Assembly (NCBI GenBank): GCA_020025885.1
Contig: JAHHRJ010000056.1
Location: forward strand, 1 to 11,082
Length of the DNA stretch: 11,082 nucleotides
DNA from: Butyricicoccus sp.
Lineage (GTDB): Bacteria; Bacillota; Clostridia; Oscillospirales; Butyricicoccaceae
Reading direction: 5' to 3'
The position numbers and the translations under genes were made by a program. This document shows positions 1-7,868 of this stretch, one piece after another (the first letter of the stretch is position 1; the number at the start of each line of letters is the position of its first letter). The notes under the pieces are model-generated. The model was not told where the DNA came from. It saw nothing but the letters and a program-made list of their open reading frames with translations, and did no database searches.

Positions 1-37
1 AACACACTTTCACTTTAATTCATACTGTTTTCTAGAT

Positions 38-130
38 TTATAGAGTACTAGTAAACATGAAAAAAAGCGCAACCATGCAGATGATACCAATAACCAGTTT
101 ACCTGTCAATAATTTTTTCAACTCAGACAT
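38..130 (-). CDS. possible 30-residue single-span membrane peptide (doubtful)
   Basis: This 30-codon ORF begins 18 bases after the polC stop and ends at a TAA. The predicted peptide starts MSELKKLLTGK, continues with a hydrophobic run (LVIGIICMVALFFMF, about residues 12-26) and ends TSTL, so it has the shape of a tiny membrane protein with a short, lysine-bearing N-terminus. The only ribosome-binding signal is an alternating GA tract just upstream, which is weak next to the GGAGG sites of the other genes here. The ORF fully contains a near-consensus promoter (81-109), which offers a simpler explanation for the sequence. I do not recognise a family and assign no function. It may be a real small membrane peptide or a chance ORF over a promoter. 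Confidence 0.3.
   Translation of the reverse strand: MSELKKLLTGKLVIGIICMVALFFMFTSTL
81..109 (-). promoter_or_regulatory. strong sigma-A-type promoter downstream of polC
   Basis: On the minus strand there is a -35 box TTGACA (6/6 match; plus-strand 104-109), a 17-base spacer, and a -10 box TATCAT (5/6; plus-strand 81-86) preceded by TGG, which fits the extended -10 form. Transcription would begin near position 74 and run left off the window. A match this good at ideal spacing is unlikely to be chance, and the site lies in the first sizeable gap after polC, where a new transcription unit could start. The gene it serves is not in the window; in relatives rimP and nusA often follow polC, but that is inference. 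Confidence 0.7.
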
Positions 131-141
131 CTCTCTCTCTC
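131..141 (-). repeat. GA dinucleotide tract between polC and the small ORF
   Basis: The minus strand reads as an 11-base alternating GAGAGAGAGAG run directly before the ATG of the small ORF at 38-130. It could be a weak ribosome-binding region, or it could simply be a short simple-sequence tract prone to length change. Confidence 0.4.
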
Positions 142-148
142 AATGCTC

Positions 149-3100
149 TTAGCCAAACAAGCTGATCTGTGTACTCTTGGGCATGGAACCCAACGCACCA
201 ACTTGATCCAAGAGATCGATAACCGACTTAGATACCTTGGAGCAGCGCACAGAAATTTCCTCTGCGGATAAGAACTTTCCATTTTTTCGTTCTTCCACCA
301 AACTGATCGCCGCCTGTTCCCCAATGCCTGGCATCGAAGTAAACGGTGGAATAAGTCCATTTTCTGTCACCAAAAAACGGGTTGCATCCGATTCATAGAT
401 ATCCATAGGCGCAAAGGTAAAGCCTCGTTTATAAAACTCATGGCATACTTCGAGCGTGGTCTGTGTATCCTTTTCTGCCGCAGAAATGGTCTTTTCCACA
501 TCTTTTTGATGTAGCTCCCGAATTTTTTCTAGACAAACTTTATCTCCGCGTATCATGCTACATGCGTCAAATCCCTTTGCGCGTACAGAAAAATATGCCG
601 CATAAAAGGCGAGTGGACGATGCACCTTAAACCACGCGATGCGAAATGCCATCATAACATACGCCACTGCATGCGCCTTTGGGAACATGTACTTGATCTT
701 TTTACAGGAATCAATATACCATTCCGGCACATCGTTTTCCTTCATTGCCTCTTCCATTTCTGGTTTGAGTCCCTTACCCTTACGCACAGATTCCATCGTC
801 TGGAATGCGAGCTTGGGCTGTACGCCCTTTGCGATCAAGTAGTTCATGATATCGTCACGACAGCAGATACACTCATTGAGCGGAATCCCTGCCGCAACCA
901 AATCTGCCGCATTGCCCAACCATACGTCCGTACCATGAGACAAACCAGAAATACACAATAAATCATCGAACGTGCTTGGTCTGGTGTCCTTTACCATACC
1001 ACGTACAAACTTTGTACCGAACTCGGGAACTGCCAAACATCCCAGCTCACCCAAAATGGGGTCTGGGGTATCGTCTACATAGTGCAGTGCCTTGTTTGAG
1101 GTAAAAAGACTCATCACATCCGGGTCATCGAGCGGGATCTCCTGCGCATTGACACCCGTTAAGTCCTCCAAATGCTTTATGATGGTCGGGTCATCATGTC
1201 CCAGCTCATCGAGCTTCAATAGGTTCGCATCAATGGAGTGATACTCAAAATGGGTCGTAATAATATCCGATGTTGGGTCATCTGCTGGATGCTGTACCGG
1301 ACAGAAATCGTAAATTTCAACTTCTTTCGGTACCACAACAATGCCACCCGGATGCTGTCCGGTTGTGCGGCGAATGCCTGTACAGCCTGCCGCCAGGCGA
1401 TTTTCCTCCGCCCGAGAGCATTCAATACCGCGTTCTTCCATATATTTCTTAACATATCCATAGGCTGTTTTTTCCGCAACTGTCGCAATCGTTCCTGCGC
1501 GGAATACATGGTCATGCCCAAATAATTCACCCGTATACTTATGGATTCTCGGCTGATACTCACCCGAAAAGTTCAGGTCAATATCGGGCACCTTGTCACC
1601 ATTGAAGCCAAGGAAGGTTTCAAATGGTACTGAGAATCCCTCTTTTTTGAGCTTTGCGCCACAGCGCGGGCACATTTTATCCGGCAAACATACGCCGCAT
1701 CCGACACCTTCATTTTCATGCAGCTCAAAATACTGGCACTCTGGGCACAGATAATGGGGTGCAAGCGAATTTACTTCTGTGATATCAGACAGGAAAGCAA
1801 CCAAGGATGAACCAACCGAACCACGCGAACCCACCAAATAGCCGTCTTTAAGAGATTTCGTTACGAGTTTCTGTGCAATCATGTACATCACATCATAGCC
1901 ATTTCCAATAATGGATTTCAGCTCTCGATCCAGCCGCTCCTGTACAATCTCTGGCAACGGGTCTCCATACATACGCTTGGCCTTTTCACGGCACATCGTT
2001 TCGAGTTCTTCGGCGGAACCTTCGATCTTCGGCGGATAGTTTTCCTTTGGAATAGGTCGTATGGACTCCAGCATATTTGCAATTTTATTGGGATTCGTGA
2101 CCACCACTTCATAAGCGCGTGCCTCTCCCAAATATGCAAACTCTTTGAGCATTTCCTCCGTGGTTTTGAGATACAACGGTGCCTGATTGTCTGCGTCAGA
2201 GAAGCCCTGTCCTGCCATCAAAATGCGGCGGTATGCTTCATCCTCTGGGTCAAGGAAATGTACATCTCCTGTTGCACAGCATGGCTTTCCCAGTGCATCT
2301 GCTATGCGAAGCACTGTGCGGTTGTATTCTCGCAGAGTCTCTTCATCCTCTGCGATCCCCTTGGCGATCATAAAGTGATTGTTTGCGATGGGCTGGATTT
2401 CAAGGTAATCATAAAAATCTGCAATACGTTTAAGTTCTTCAAAGGGTTTTCCTTCCACAACTGCATGGAAAAGCTCACCCGCTTCACAGGCAGAACCAAA
2501 GATCAATCCTTCACGGTGACGGATCAGTTCCGAACGCGGCATCAAGGGACGGCGGTAGAAATGGTCAAGGAAGCTGTATGAAATGAGCTTATACAGATTT
2601 TTGAGTCCCACCTGATTCTGCACTAAAATAATAAAATGATAGCGAGGCAGATTTTTGAGTCCGCCTTCCTTGGCGCGTAAACCTGCAAGTACAGGGTTGA
2701 TATCAGAGATCTTGCGCACACGCTGCTCGATTTTGAGCTTGTCCATGAGCTTGATCCAAATACGAGCCAAGACTGCCGCATCTTCACTTGCACGATGGTG
2801 CTCAAAAGGACCCACCTGCAATTCTTTTGCGAGAATATTGAGCTTAAAACGGCTCAAATGGGACAAGAGAATGCGCGACAGTCCCAGCGTATCAATATAC
2901 GTAAAGTCTCGCTCAATGCCAAGCCGTTTACAAGCCGCATTCAGGAAAGACATATCAAACCCAGCATTGTGTGCCACCAACACGCGATCCCCTGCAAATG
3001 CAAGAAATCGCTCCAGTGCATCCGATAGTTCTGGTGCATTTGCAACTGTCTCATCTGAAATACCAGTCAGCTCCGTAATTTCAGGCGGAATGGGCTTGTG

Positions 3101-4513
3101 CGGATTGACATAGGTTTGGAATGAATCTCGAATTTCTCCGTCGCGCACCAAAACTGCTGCAATCTCCGTGATCTCTTCAGTGGCTGGTTTGAGTCCCGTT
3201 GTCTCAAGGTCAAATACAATAAAATCACCATCCAAGCCGCCATCTGCTGTACCACGCACGACCAATACTTCTGCTGCGTCATTGACATAGTAGGCTTCTA
3301 CGCCGTATAGGATTTTAGGGAATTCCTCTTCCTTACCATCCACGACATGAAGTGCTAGTGGGAACGCCTGTGCACATCCATGGTCAGTGATTGCCATTGC
3401 CGACCATCCCCACTGCTTACAACGGTTAATGAGTGCCTTGGTATCCGAAACACCATCTAGCGCACTCATATTTGTATGCAGGTGCAATTCCACACGTTTT
3501 TCGGGTGCATTGTCCATACGGATCTTCTTCTTTGCCTTTACGATCGCAGTTGGTTCCAGAATGCTTTCCTTTTCGTAGGTATCAAAACTGATCTTGCCTT
3601 GTACAATCAGATGCATTCCGGTCTTGATGGCAGAAACGAGATCACCTGCCTGTTCCTTTGCCATAAACTTGGATACACGAATGGAGTTGGTATTGTCTGT
3701 GATATCGAATGCTAGCTTGACCCATTCCTTGCCACTCTTTTTACTTACGATTTCACGGTGGTCTACAAAGAATACATCGCCCTCTATGGTCACACGATCA
3801 AACGCGCCCAGCGCATCGCGAATGGCAACTGCTTCTTCCGTGTACAATTTTCCCAAAATTAAATTCTCATCAGCCACTTTTTCCACCTTTGGACGCTGAT
3901 ATCCAGTATCCTCACGTACAGGATGAGACTTGATCGTCTTTTTGTTCTTTTCTCCTGGATGTGCAGGGATTGGCAGGGACTCAGACGCTGCTTTGAGCGC
4001 TGCTGCACGTTCTTCTTTTTGTGTTTTCAAAATCTGTGTCACTTTTTCATCTGCAAACGGCACGGCTTCCACGACGACATGACACCCAGTCTCCGCTGTA
4101 ATCTGTTCCTGCATCTGACGTAGTGCAACAGAAAAATAACCACGTGCTGTTTCTCCCATTGAGATGCGCAGATGATTGTCCGGCGCAAGCTCCCACTGAC
4201 TATCTGCCAACAGTCCTGCTGCGGATGGCATGCGATGACAGAGATCTGCACGGAGCTGTTCGAGATACTTGCCAGAAAGTGTGTCACATTCATAGCGCGG
4301 CGCAATGGAAAAACGTGTCAGACCATATACACACGCAATCTCTTTGCCCAATCCCTCCAGATGGGCACGTGGCACTGGCGCATCATATGCCACATGGCAA
4401 ATCATCTGCTGATGGTCATGGCTCACCGCAATCGAACGCACTTCACCGGCCATGCAGTCCTCATATTGTTTGCTGTTACAGCGATCAAAAAGCTCTGAAA
4501 GCATTTTTGCCAT
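149..4513 (-). CDS. polC: DNA polymerase III alpha subunit, Gram-positive PolC type
   Basis: Replicative DNA polymerase with built-in 3'-5' proofreading, acting at the replication fork with the beta clamp. The 1454-residue product is close to the usual PolC length of about 1440. Domains in order: N-terminal domain and charged linker (about 1-215); OB fold (about 238-325); PHP first half (HLH at 344-346, D353, TDH at 376-378); nested DEDD exonuclease (about 430-590) with D435 and E437, H515/D520, and H573/D578; PHP second half (D750, H752). The polymerase core has SRGS motif 896-899, a CPxC...CPxC zinc site (C923, C926, C948, C951), and catalytic D977, D979 and D1102. A helix-hairpin-helix-like stretch (about 1390-1412) precedes the extreme C-terminal clamp-binding motif QISLFG. 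All key residues are present, so proofreading and polymerisation should both be intact. The start at 4513 (MAKMLSELF) is chosen because AAGGAG lies 10 bases upstream; the in-frame ATG at 4567 would translate through the terminator hairpin. Confidence 0.98.
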   Translation of the reverse strand: MAKMLSELFDRCNSKQYEDCMAGEVRSIAVSHDHQQMICHVAYDAPVPRAHLEGLGKEIACVYGLTRFSIAPRYECDTLSGKYLEQLRADLCHRMPSAAGLLADSQWELAPDNHLRISMGETARGYFSVALRQMQEQITAETGCHVVVEAVPFADEKVTQILKTQKEERAAALKAASESLPIPAHPGEKNKKTIKSHPVREDTGYQRPKVEKVADENLILGKLYTEEAVAIRDALGAFDRVTIEGDVFFVDHREIVSKKSGKEWVKLAFDITDNTNSIRVSKFMAKEQAGDLVSAIKTGMHLIVQGKISFDTYEKESILEPTAIVKAKKKIRMDNAPEKRVELHLHTNMSALDGVSDTKALINRCKQWGWSAMAITDHGCAQAFPLALHVVDGKEEEFPKILYGVEAYYVNDAAEVLVVRGTADGGLDGDFIVFDLETTGLKPATEEITEIAAVLVRDGEIRDSFQTYVNPHKPIPPEITELTGISDETVANAPELSDALERFLAFAGDRVLVAHNAGFDMSFLNAACKRLGIERDFTYIDTLGLSRILLSHLSRFKLNILAKELQVGPFEHHRASEDAAVLARIWIKLMDKLKIEQRVRKISDINPVLAGLRAKEGGLKNLPRYHFIILVQNQVGLKNLYKLISYSFLDHFYRRPLMPRSELIRHREGLIFGSACEAGELFHAVVEGKPFEELKRIADFYDYLEIQPIANNHFMIAKGIAEDEETLREYNRTVLRIADALGKPCCATGDVHFLDPEDEAYRRILMAGQGFSDADNQAPLYLKTTEEMLKEFAYLGEARAYEVVVTNPNKIANMLESIRPIPKENYPPKIEGSAEELETMCREKAKRMYGDPLPEIVQERLDRELKSIIGNGYDVMYMIAQKLVTKSLKDGYLVGSRGSVGSSLVAFLSDITEVNSLAPHYLCPECQYFELHENEGVGCGVCLPDKMCPRCGAKLKKEGFSVPFETFLGFNGDKVPDIDLNFSGEYQPRIHKYTGELFGHDHVFRAGTIATVAEKTAYGYVKKYMEERGIECSRAEENRLAAGCTGIRRTTGQHPGGIVVVPKEVEIYDFCPVQHPADDPTSDIITTHFEYHSIDANLLKLDELGHDDPTIIKHLEDLTGVNAQEIPLDDPDVMSLFTSNKALHYVDDTPDPILGELGCLAVPEFGTKFVRGMVKDTRPSTFDDLLCISGLSHGTDVWLGNAADLVAAGIPLNECICCRDDIMNYLIAKGVQPKLAFQTMESVRKGKGLKPEMEEAMKENDVPEWYIDSCKKIKYMFPKAHAVAYVMMAFRIAWFKVHRPLAFYAAYFSVRAKGFDACSMIRGDKVCLEKIRELHQKDVEKTISAAEKDTQTTLEVCHEFYKRGFTFAPMDIYESDATRFLVTENGLIPPFTSMPGIGEQAAISLVEERKNGKFLSAEEISVRCSKVSKSVIDLLDQVGALGSMPKSTQISLFG

Positions 4514-4529
4514 AAAGATACTACTCCTT

Positions 4530-4569
4530 AAAAAATGCAGGATGGGACAGCTTACAAGCCGCCCCACCC
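4530..4569 (-). terminator. intrinsic terminator or attenuator between ispG and polC
   Basis: The minus-strand RNA reads GGGTGGGGCGGCTT, GT, AAGCTGTCCCATCC: 14-base arms (4556-4569 and 4540-4553) that pair throughout if G-U is allowed. The innermost pair must open to leave a four-base loop. Four bases later comes a run of six T (4530-4535). The wobble pairs work only in the minus-strand RNA; on the other strand they become A-C mismatches, so the structure is oriented with the genes. The hairpin starts four bases after the ispG stop. The T-run directly abuts the polC ribosome binding site AAGGAG (4524-4529), leaving no room for a promoter between them, so polC transcripts must read through this element. 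Confidence 0.8.
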
Positions 4570-4573
4570 ATTC

Positions 4574-5629
4574 TCATTGATACTGTTCAATTTCCTGCAT
4601 CAAAGCATCCACAAGCTGCTCTTGTGGCACCTTGCGCAGAATTTGTCCTTTGCGGAAAATCAAGCCGACACCGTCGCCACCAGCAATGCCAAGGTCAGCT
4701 TCCCGTGCTTCTCCGGGTCCATTGACCGCGCATCCCATGACTGCAACCGTGAGCTTTTTTCCATGGATATTTGCAACGTGCTGCTCTACCTCTTTCGCGA
4801 TCCCAATGAGATCAATGCGGGTGCGTCCACAAGTCGGGCAGGATACCACATTGACACCATCGTCATGCAGTCCGACCGCCTTGAGGATCGCCTGCGCGGC
4901 ATAGATCTCCTTTATTGGGTCATCGGTCAGGGATACGCGAATCGTATCACCAATGCCAAGCGCCAGCAAACCGCCAATGCCTGCCGCCGACTTGATTGTT
5001 CCCATATATTCTGTGCCTGCCTCTGTAACACCCAAATGCAGCGGATACGGACTCCTTTCATGCGCCAGCTGATATGCCTGCATCGTGTATGGTACAGAAG
5101 ATGACTTCATGGACAAACAAATGTCATAGAAATCAAACTTTTCCAGCAGGGACGCATGATACAGCGCACTTTCCACCAAAGCTTCCGGTGTTGGTGCACC
5201 ATACTTCGCTAGGATACTCTTTTCCACTGAGCCGGAATTGACACCAATACGGATTGGAATATTCTTCGCGCGTGCAGACTGTACCACAGCTTTCACGCGA
5301 TCATCCGAACCGATGTTTCCCGGATTCAAACGAATCTTGTGAACGCCTGCCGCGATGGAATCCAGCGCCAGCTTGTAGTCAAAATGAATGTCTGCCACGA
5401 CTGGGATTGGAGATCGTCCACAGATGGTTTCCAGCGCACGTGCTGCCTCTGCATCTGGCACGGCACAGCGTACCACTTCACATCCCGCCTGTGCCAGCGC
5501 ATTGATCTGCGCAAGTGTCGCCTCTGCATCTCTGGTATCTGTATTGGTCATAGACTGCACCACAATAGGTGCGCCGCCGCCAATCAAAGTCTTGCCGACT
5601 CGAATTTGTCTTGTTTCTTTTGCTGTCAT
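4574..5629 (-). CDS. ispG: 4-hydroxy-3-methylbut-2-enyl diphosphate synthase (flavodoxin)
   Basis: Penultimate enzyme of the MEP pathway: it reductively converts 2-C-methyl-D-erythritol 2,4-cyclodiphosphate to HMBPP in the cytoplasm, using a [4Fe-4S] cluster. The 351-residue product has the typical length of the short bacterial form. The N-terminal TIM-barrel part holds VQSMTNTDT (24-32), VADIHFD (78-84) and KIRLNPGNIG (98-107). The C-terminal cluster domain holds CPTCGR (C264, C267) and MGCAVNGPGE (C300, E307), which are the three cysteines and one glutamate that bind the cluster. An upstream in-frame ATG at 5710 lies inside rseP. The start at 5629 is preferred because GGAGG sits 10 bases upstream and the family N-terminus begins here. 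The gap from the rseP stop is 20 bases. The gene is followed at once by the hairpin before polC. Confidence 0.97.
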   Translation of the reverse strand: MTAKETRQIRVGKTLIGGGAPIVVQSMTNTDTRDAEATLAQINALAQAGCEVVRCAVPDAEAARALETICGRSPIPVVADIHFDYKLALDSIAAGVHKIRLNPGNIGSDDRVKAVVQSARAKNIPIRIGVNSGSVEKSILAKYGAPTPEALVESALYHASLLEKFDFYDICLSMKSSSVPYTMQAYQLAHERSPYPLHLGVTEAGTEYMGTIKSAAGIGGLLALGIGDTIRVSLTDDPIKEIYAAQAILKAVGLHDDGVNVVSCPTCGRTRIDLIGIAKEVEQHVANIHGKKLTVAVMGCAVNGPGEAREADLGIAGGDGVGLIFRKGQILRKVPQEQLVDALMQEIEQYQ

Positions 5630-5649
5630 ATCAATACTTCCTCCAACAC

Positions 5650-6684
5650 TCAAAGCAGTCGCAGGATGTCCTGTCCTGTAACATACAGAATGAGTGCAAA
5701 CAGTGCGCACAGTCCAGCCATATTGACATAGCCTTCCACTTTCTTGTCCAGTGGCTTCCGGCGAATACCTTCTACCACCAGGAATAACACTCTGCCGCCG
5801 TCCAGTCCCGGAATGGGCAATAGATTCATCACACCAAGGTTAATGGAAATAAAGGCAAGCAACGCCCAGAATGGACGTGCACCAGCCTGTGCAGTCTGTG
5901 CAGTCACCGCAACCACACCCACTGGACCAGAGAGCTGATCAACACCAACTGCGCCAGAAATCAGATCACCCAACGAATGCCACACCATACGTGCATCATT
6001 TGCCGAAAGCACCAGTGCATACCGCAGATGACCCAGAGGACTCAGTTCCTGTGTGGCAAAATGGAAGCCATATCCCTTTCTGCCCTCACCCAAATCCAAG
6101 TCATTTTGCAGTGCCAATTCTTTTACTAAGATCTTTTTTCCAGCACGCTCTACCACAAAATCAAATTTTCCATCGGACGCGCCGCGACGTAAGCCCTCTG
6201 CCACATCGCCGCCCGTCCAAATGTGATAGCCATCAATTTTGAGGATTCGATCCCCAGCCATCAGTCCCTGTTCTCCCTCGAACGCAAACCCCTCAGCAAA
6301 AGATTCGATCGTTGACAGCGCTTCGTGTGTCGTGCTCCATGTGAGACATAGCACGATCAAAAATCCCAATAGAAAATTCATCACAACGCCTGCAACCAGA
6401 ATAATAAATCGTGTCAGCCATGGTGCATTGCCAAAAGCGCGTGGATCATCAGAATCATCATCTTCGCCGCGCATGACACAGGCACCGCCAATTGGCAAAA
6501 GGCAGAGACAATAGTTCGTTTCTCCAATCTGCTTTTGGACCAGCTTAGGACCCATACCGATCCAAAATTCATCTACCTGTACACCACCGCGCTTGGCTGC
6601 AATGCAGTGCCCAAACTCATGCACCATAATCAGCAGACCGAAGCCCAAAAGCGCGATCAAAATCCAAAATACGTTTGCGATCAT
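5650..6684 (-). CDS. rseP: RIP metalloprotease RseP family (site-2 protease)
   Basis: Membrane-embedded zinc protease that cleaves transmembrane substrates within the bilayer. Family roles include release of anti-sigma factors and clearing of signal-peptide remnants (RasP in Bacillus). The 344-residue protein opens with a hydrophobic segment carrying the zinc motif HEFGH (H22, E23, H26). A second hydrophobic segment lies at about 92-116, and one PDZ-like region at about 125-195 (QGLMAGDRILKIDG). The C-terminal membrane part has GPVGV and NLLPIPGLDGG, whose aspartate (about 295) is the third zinc ligand, and a final span at about 322-336. There is no long Gly/Pro insertion. The GAGGTG ribosome binding site overlaps the dxr stop codon, with a rather long 12-base spacer to the ATG, suggesting translational coupling to dxr. 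The substrate cannot be told from sequence; a sigma-factor system is not visible nearby. Confidence 0.95.
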   Translation of the reverse strand: MIANVFWILIALLGFGLLIMVHEFGHCIAAKRGGVQVDEFWIGMGPKLVQKQIGETNYCLCLLPIGGACVMRGEDDDSDDPRAFGNAPWLTRFIILVAGVVMNFLLGFLIVLCLTWSTTHEALSTIESFAEGFAFEGEQGLMAGDRILKIDGYHIWTGGDVAEGLRRGASDGKFDFVVERAGKKILVKELALQNDLDLGEGRKGYGFHFATQELSPLGHLRYALVLSANDARMVWHSLGDLISGAVGVDQLSGPVGVVAVTAQTAQAGARPFWALLAFISINLGVMNLLPIPGLDGGRVLFLVVEGIRRKPLDKKVEGYVNMAGLCALFALILYVTGQDILRLL

Positions 6685-6695
6685 GTTAAATCAGT

Positions 6696-7844
6696 TCACC
6701 TCATTTTCCAATGATTCACAGCCGCGCGTGCTGCGCGGTCGCTCTCTAAAATATCGTCTAGTGTTGGGTTTTCCTGCATAGGCACTTCGTCCATCGCATG
6801 CGCAACCAACTCTGGGATCTGCCAAAATGGCAGGGCATCTTGCAGGAACAATCCGACAGCAGCCTCATTGGCACCGTTCATAACTGCACCTACATTTCCC
6901 CTTTGCTGTGCGGCTCGGCGCGCCAAACGCAGTGCTGGAAACGCCACATCATCCGGCGCAAAGAATGTCATCTTTCCGATTTCTGCAAGGGAAAGGCGTG
7001 GAACTTTACTGGGGACACGCGCCGGATATGTGAGTGCATATTGAATGGGCAAACGCATATCCGGCATACCAAGCTGTGCAAGCACTGCACCATCTGTAAA
7101 TTCAATTAAAGAGTGAATAATAGACTCTCGGTGCACTACAATGTCAATTTTGTCCTCTGACAGCCCATAAAGCCACATCGCTTCAATGAGTTCCAAGCCC
7201 TTATTCATCATGGTCGCAGAGTCTGTTGTGATCTTCGCGCCCATTGACCAGTTAGGGTGCTGTAAAGCTTGTTTCCTTGTCACCTGTTTCAGTTCTTCAG
7301 CTGTCTTGCCAAAGAACGGACCGCCCGACGCTGTTAAAATAATGCGGTCTAATGCATTCCCCTGCGCCGCCTGTACACACTGGAAAATCGCAGAGTGCTC
7401 CGAGTCCACGGGCAGGATTTTAACGCTGTGCTTTGCCGCCGCATTCATCACGAGCTGTCCCGCACATACTAAGGTTTCCTTGTTTGCAAGTGCAATATCC
7501 TTCCCTGCTTCAATTGCTGCAAGTGTTGGCAGTAAACCAACCATCCCCACGACCGCTGTTACAATGGTATCACAGTCTGTATGGGTCGCTGCGGCGATCA
7601 AACCTTGCATGCCCGCCTGTACTTCAATGTCTGTGTCCGCCAGTGCAATTTTCAGTTCCTTCGCTGCCGCTTCATCAAACGCAACACACAGCTTAGGTTT
7701 TAATGCGCGTGCTTGTTCTTCCAGTAATTTAATATTGCGGTTGGTCGTCAGGGCAGCAACTTCTGCATTGATGGAGGACAGGATATCAACCGTCTGCGTT
7801 CCAATAGAACCTGTCGCGCCCAAAATAGAGATCCGCTTTTTCAT
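6696..7844 (-). CDS. dxr: 1-deoxy-D-xylulose 5-phosphate reductoisomerase
   Basis: First committed step of the MEP isoprenoid pathway: NADPH-dependent rearrangement and reduction of DXP to 2-C-methyl-D-erythritol 4-phosphate, in the cytoplasm; the target of fosmidomycin in this family. The 382 residues match the family length. Visible motifs are the NADPH-binding GATGSIG (9-15), ALANKET with K122, the metal-binding VDSEH (D147, E149), TASGGPFF (171-178), MMNKGLELIEA with metal ligand E218, and MNGANEAAV (322-330). Two purine-rich sites precede the ATG: AGGTGAT close by and GGGGGAGG further up. It lies 24 bases after cdsA and 11 bases before rseP. Together with ispG it gives this cluster two MEP enzymes, with uppS consuming the pathway's products upstream. 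Confidence 0.98.
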   Translation of the reverse strand: MKKRISILGATGSIGTQTVDILSSINAEVAALTTNRNIKLLEEQARALKPKLCVAFDEAAAKELKIALADTDIEVQAGMQGLIAAATHTDCDTIVTAVVGMVGLLPTLAAIEAGKDIALANKETLVCAGQLVMNAAAKHSVKILPVDSEHSAIFQCVQAAQGNALDRIILTASGGPFFGKTAEELKQVTRKQALQHPNWSMGAKITTDSATMMNKGLELIEAMWLYGLSEDKIDIVVHRESIIHSLIEFTDGAVLAQLGMPDMRLPIQYALTYPARVPSKVPRLSLAEIGKMTFFAPDDVAFPALRLARRAAQQRGNVGAVMNGANEAAVGLFLQDALPFWQIPELVAHAMDEVPMQENPTLDDILESDRAARAAVNHWKMR

Positions 7845-7868
7845 TGTATCACCTTTCCTCCCCCAATA

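Noticed and set aside
4514..4567. Longer PolC start at 4567, adding 18 residues
   Set aside because: The extension would translate straight through the terminator hairpin and T-run and has no ribosome binding site; AAGGAG correctly precedes the ATG at 4513.
5630..5710. Longer IspG start at 5710
   Set aside because: The added residues overlap the end of rseP in another frame; GGAGG is placed for the ATG at 5629, which gives the standard IspG N-terminus.
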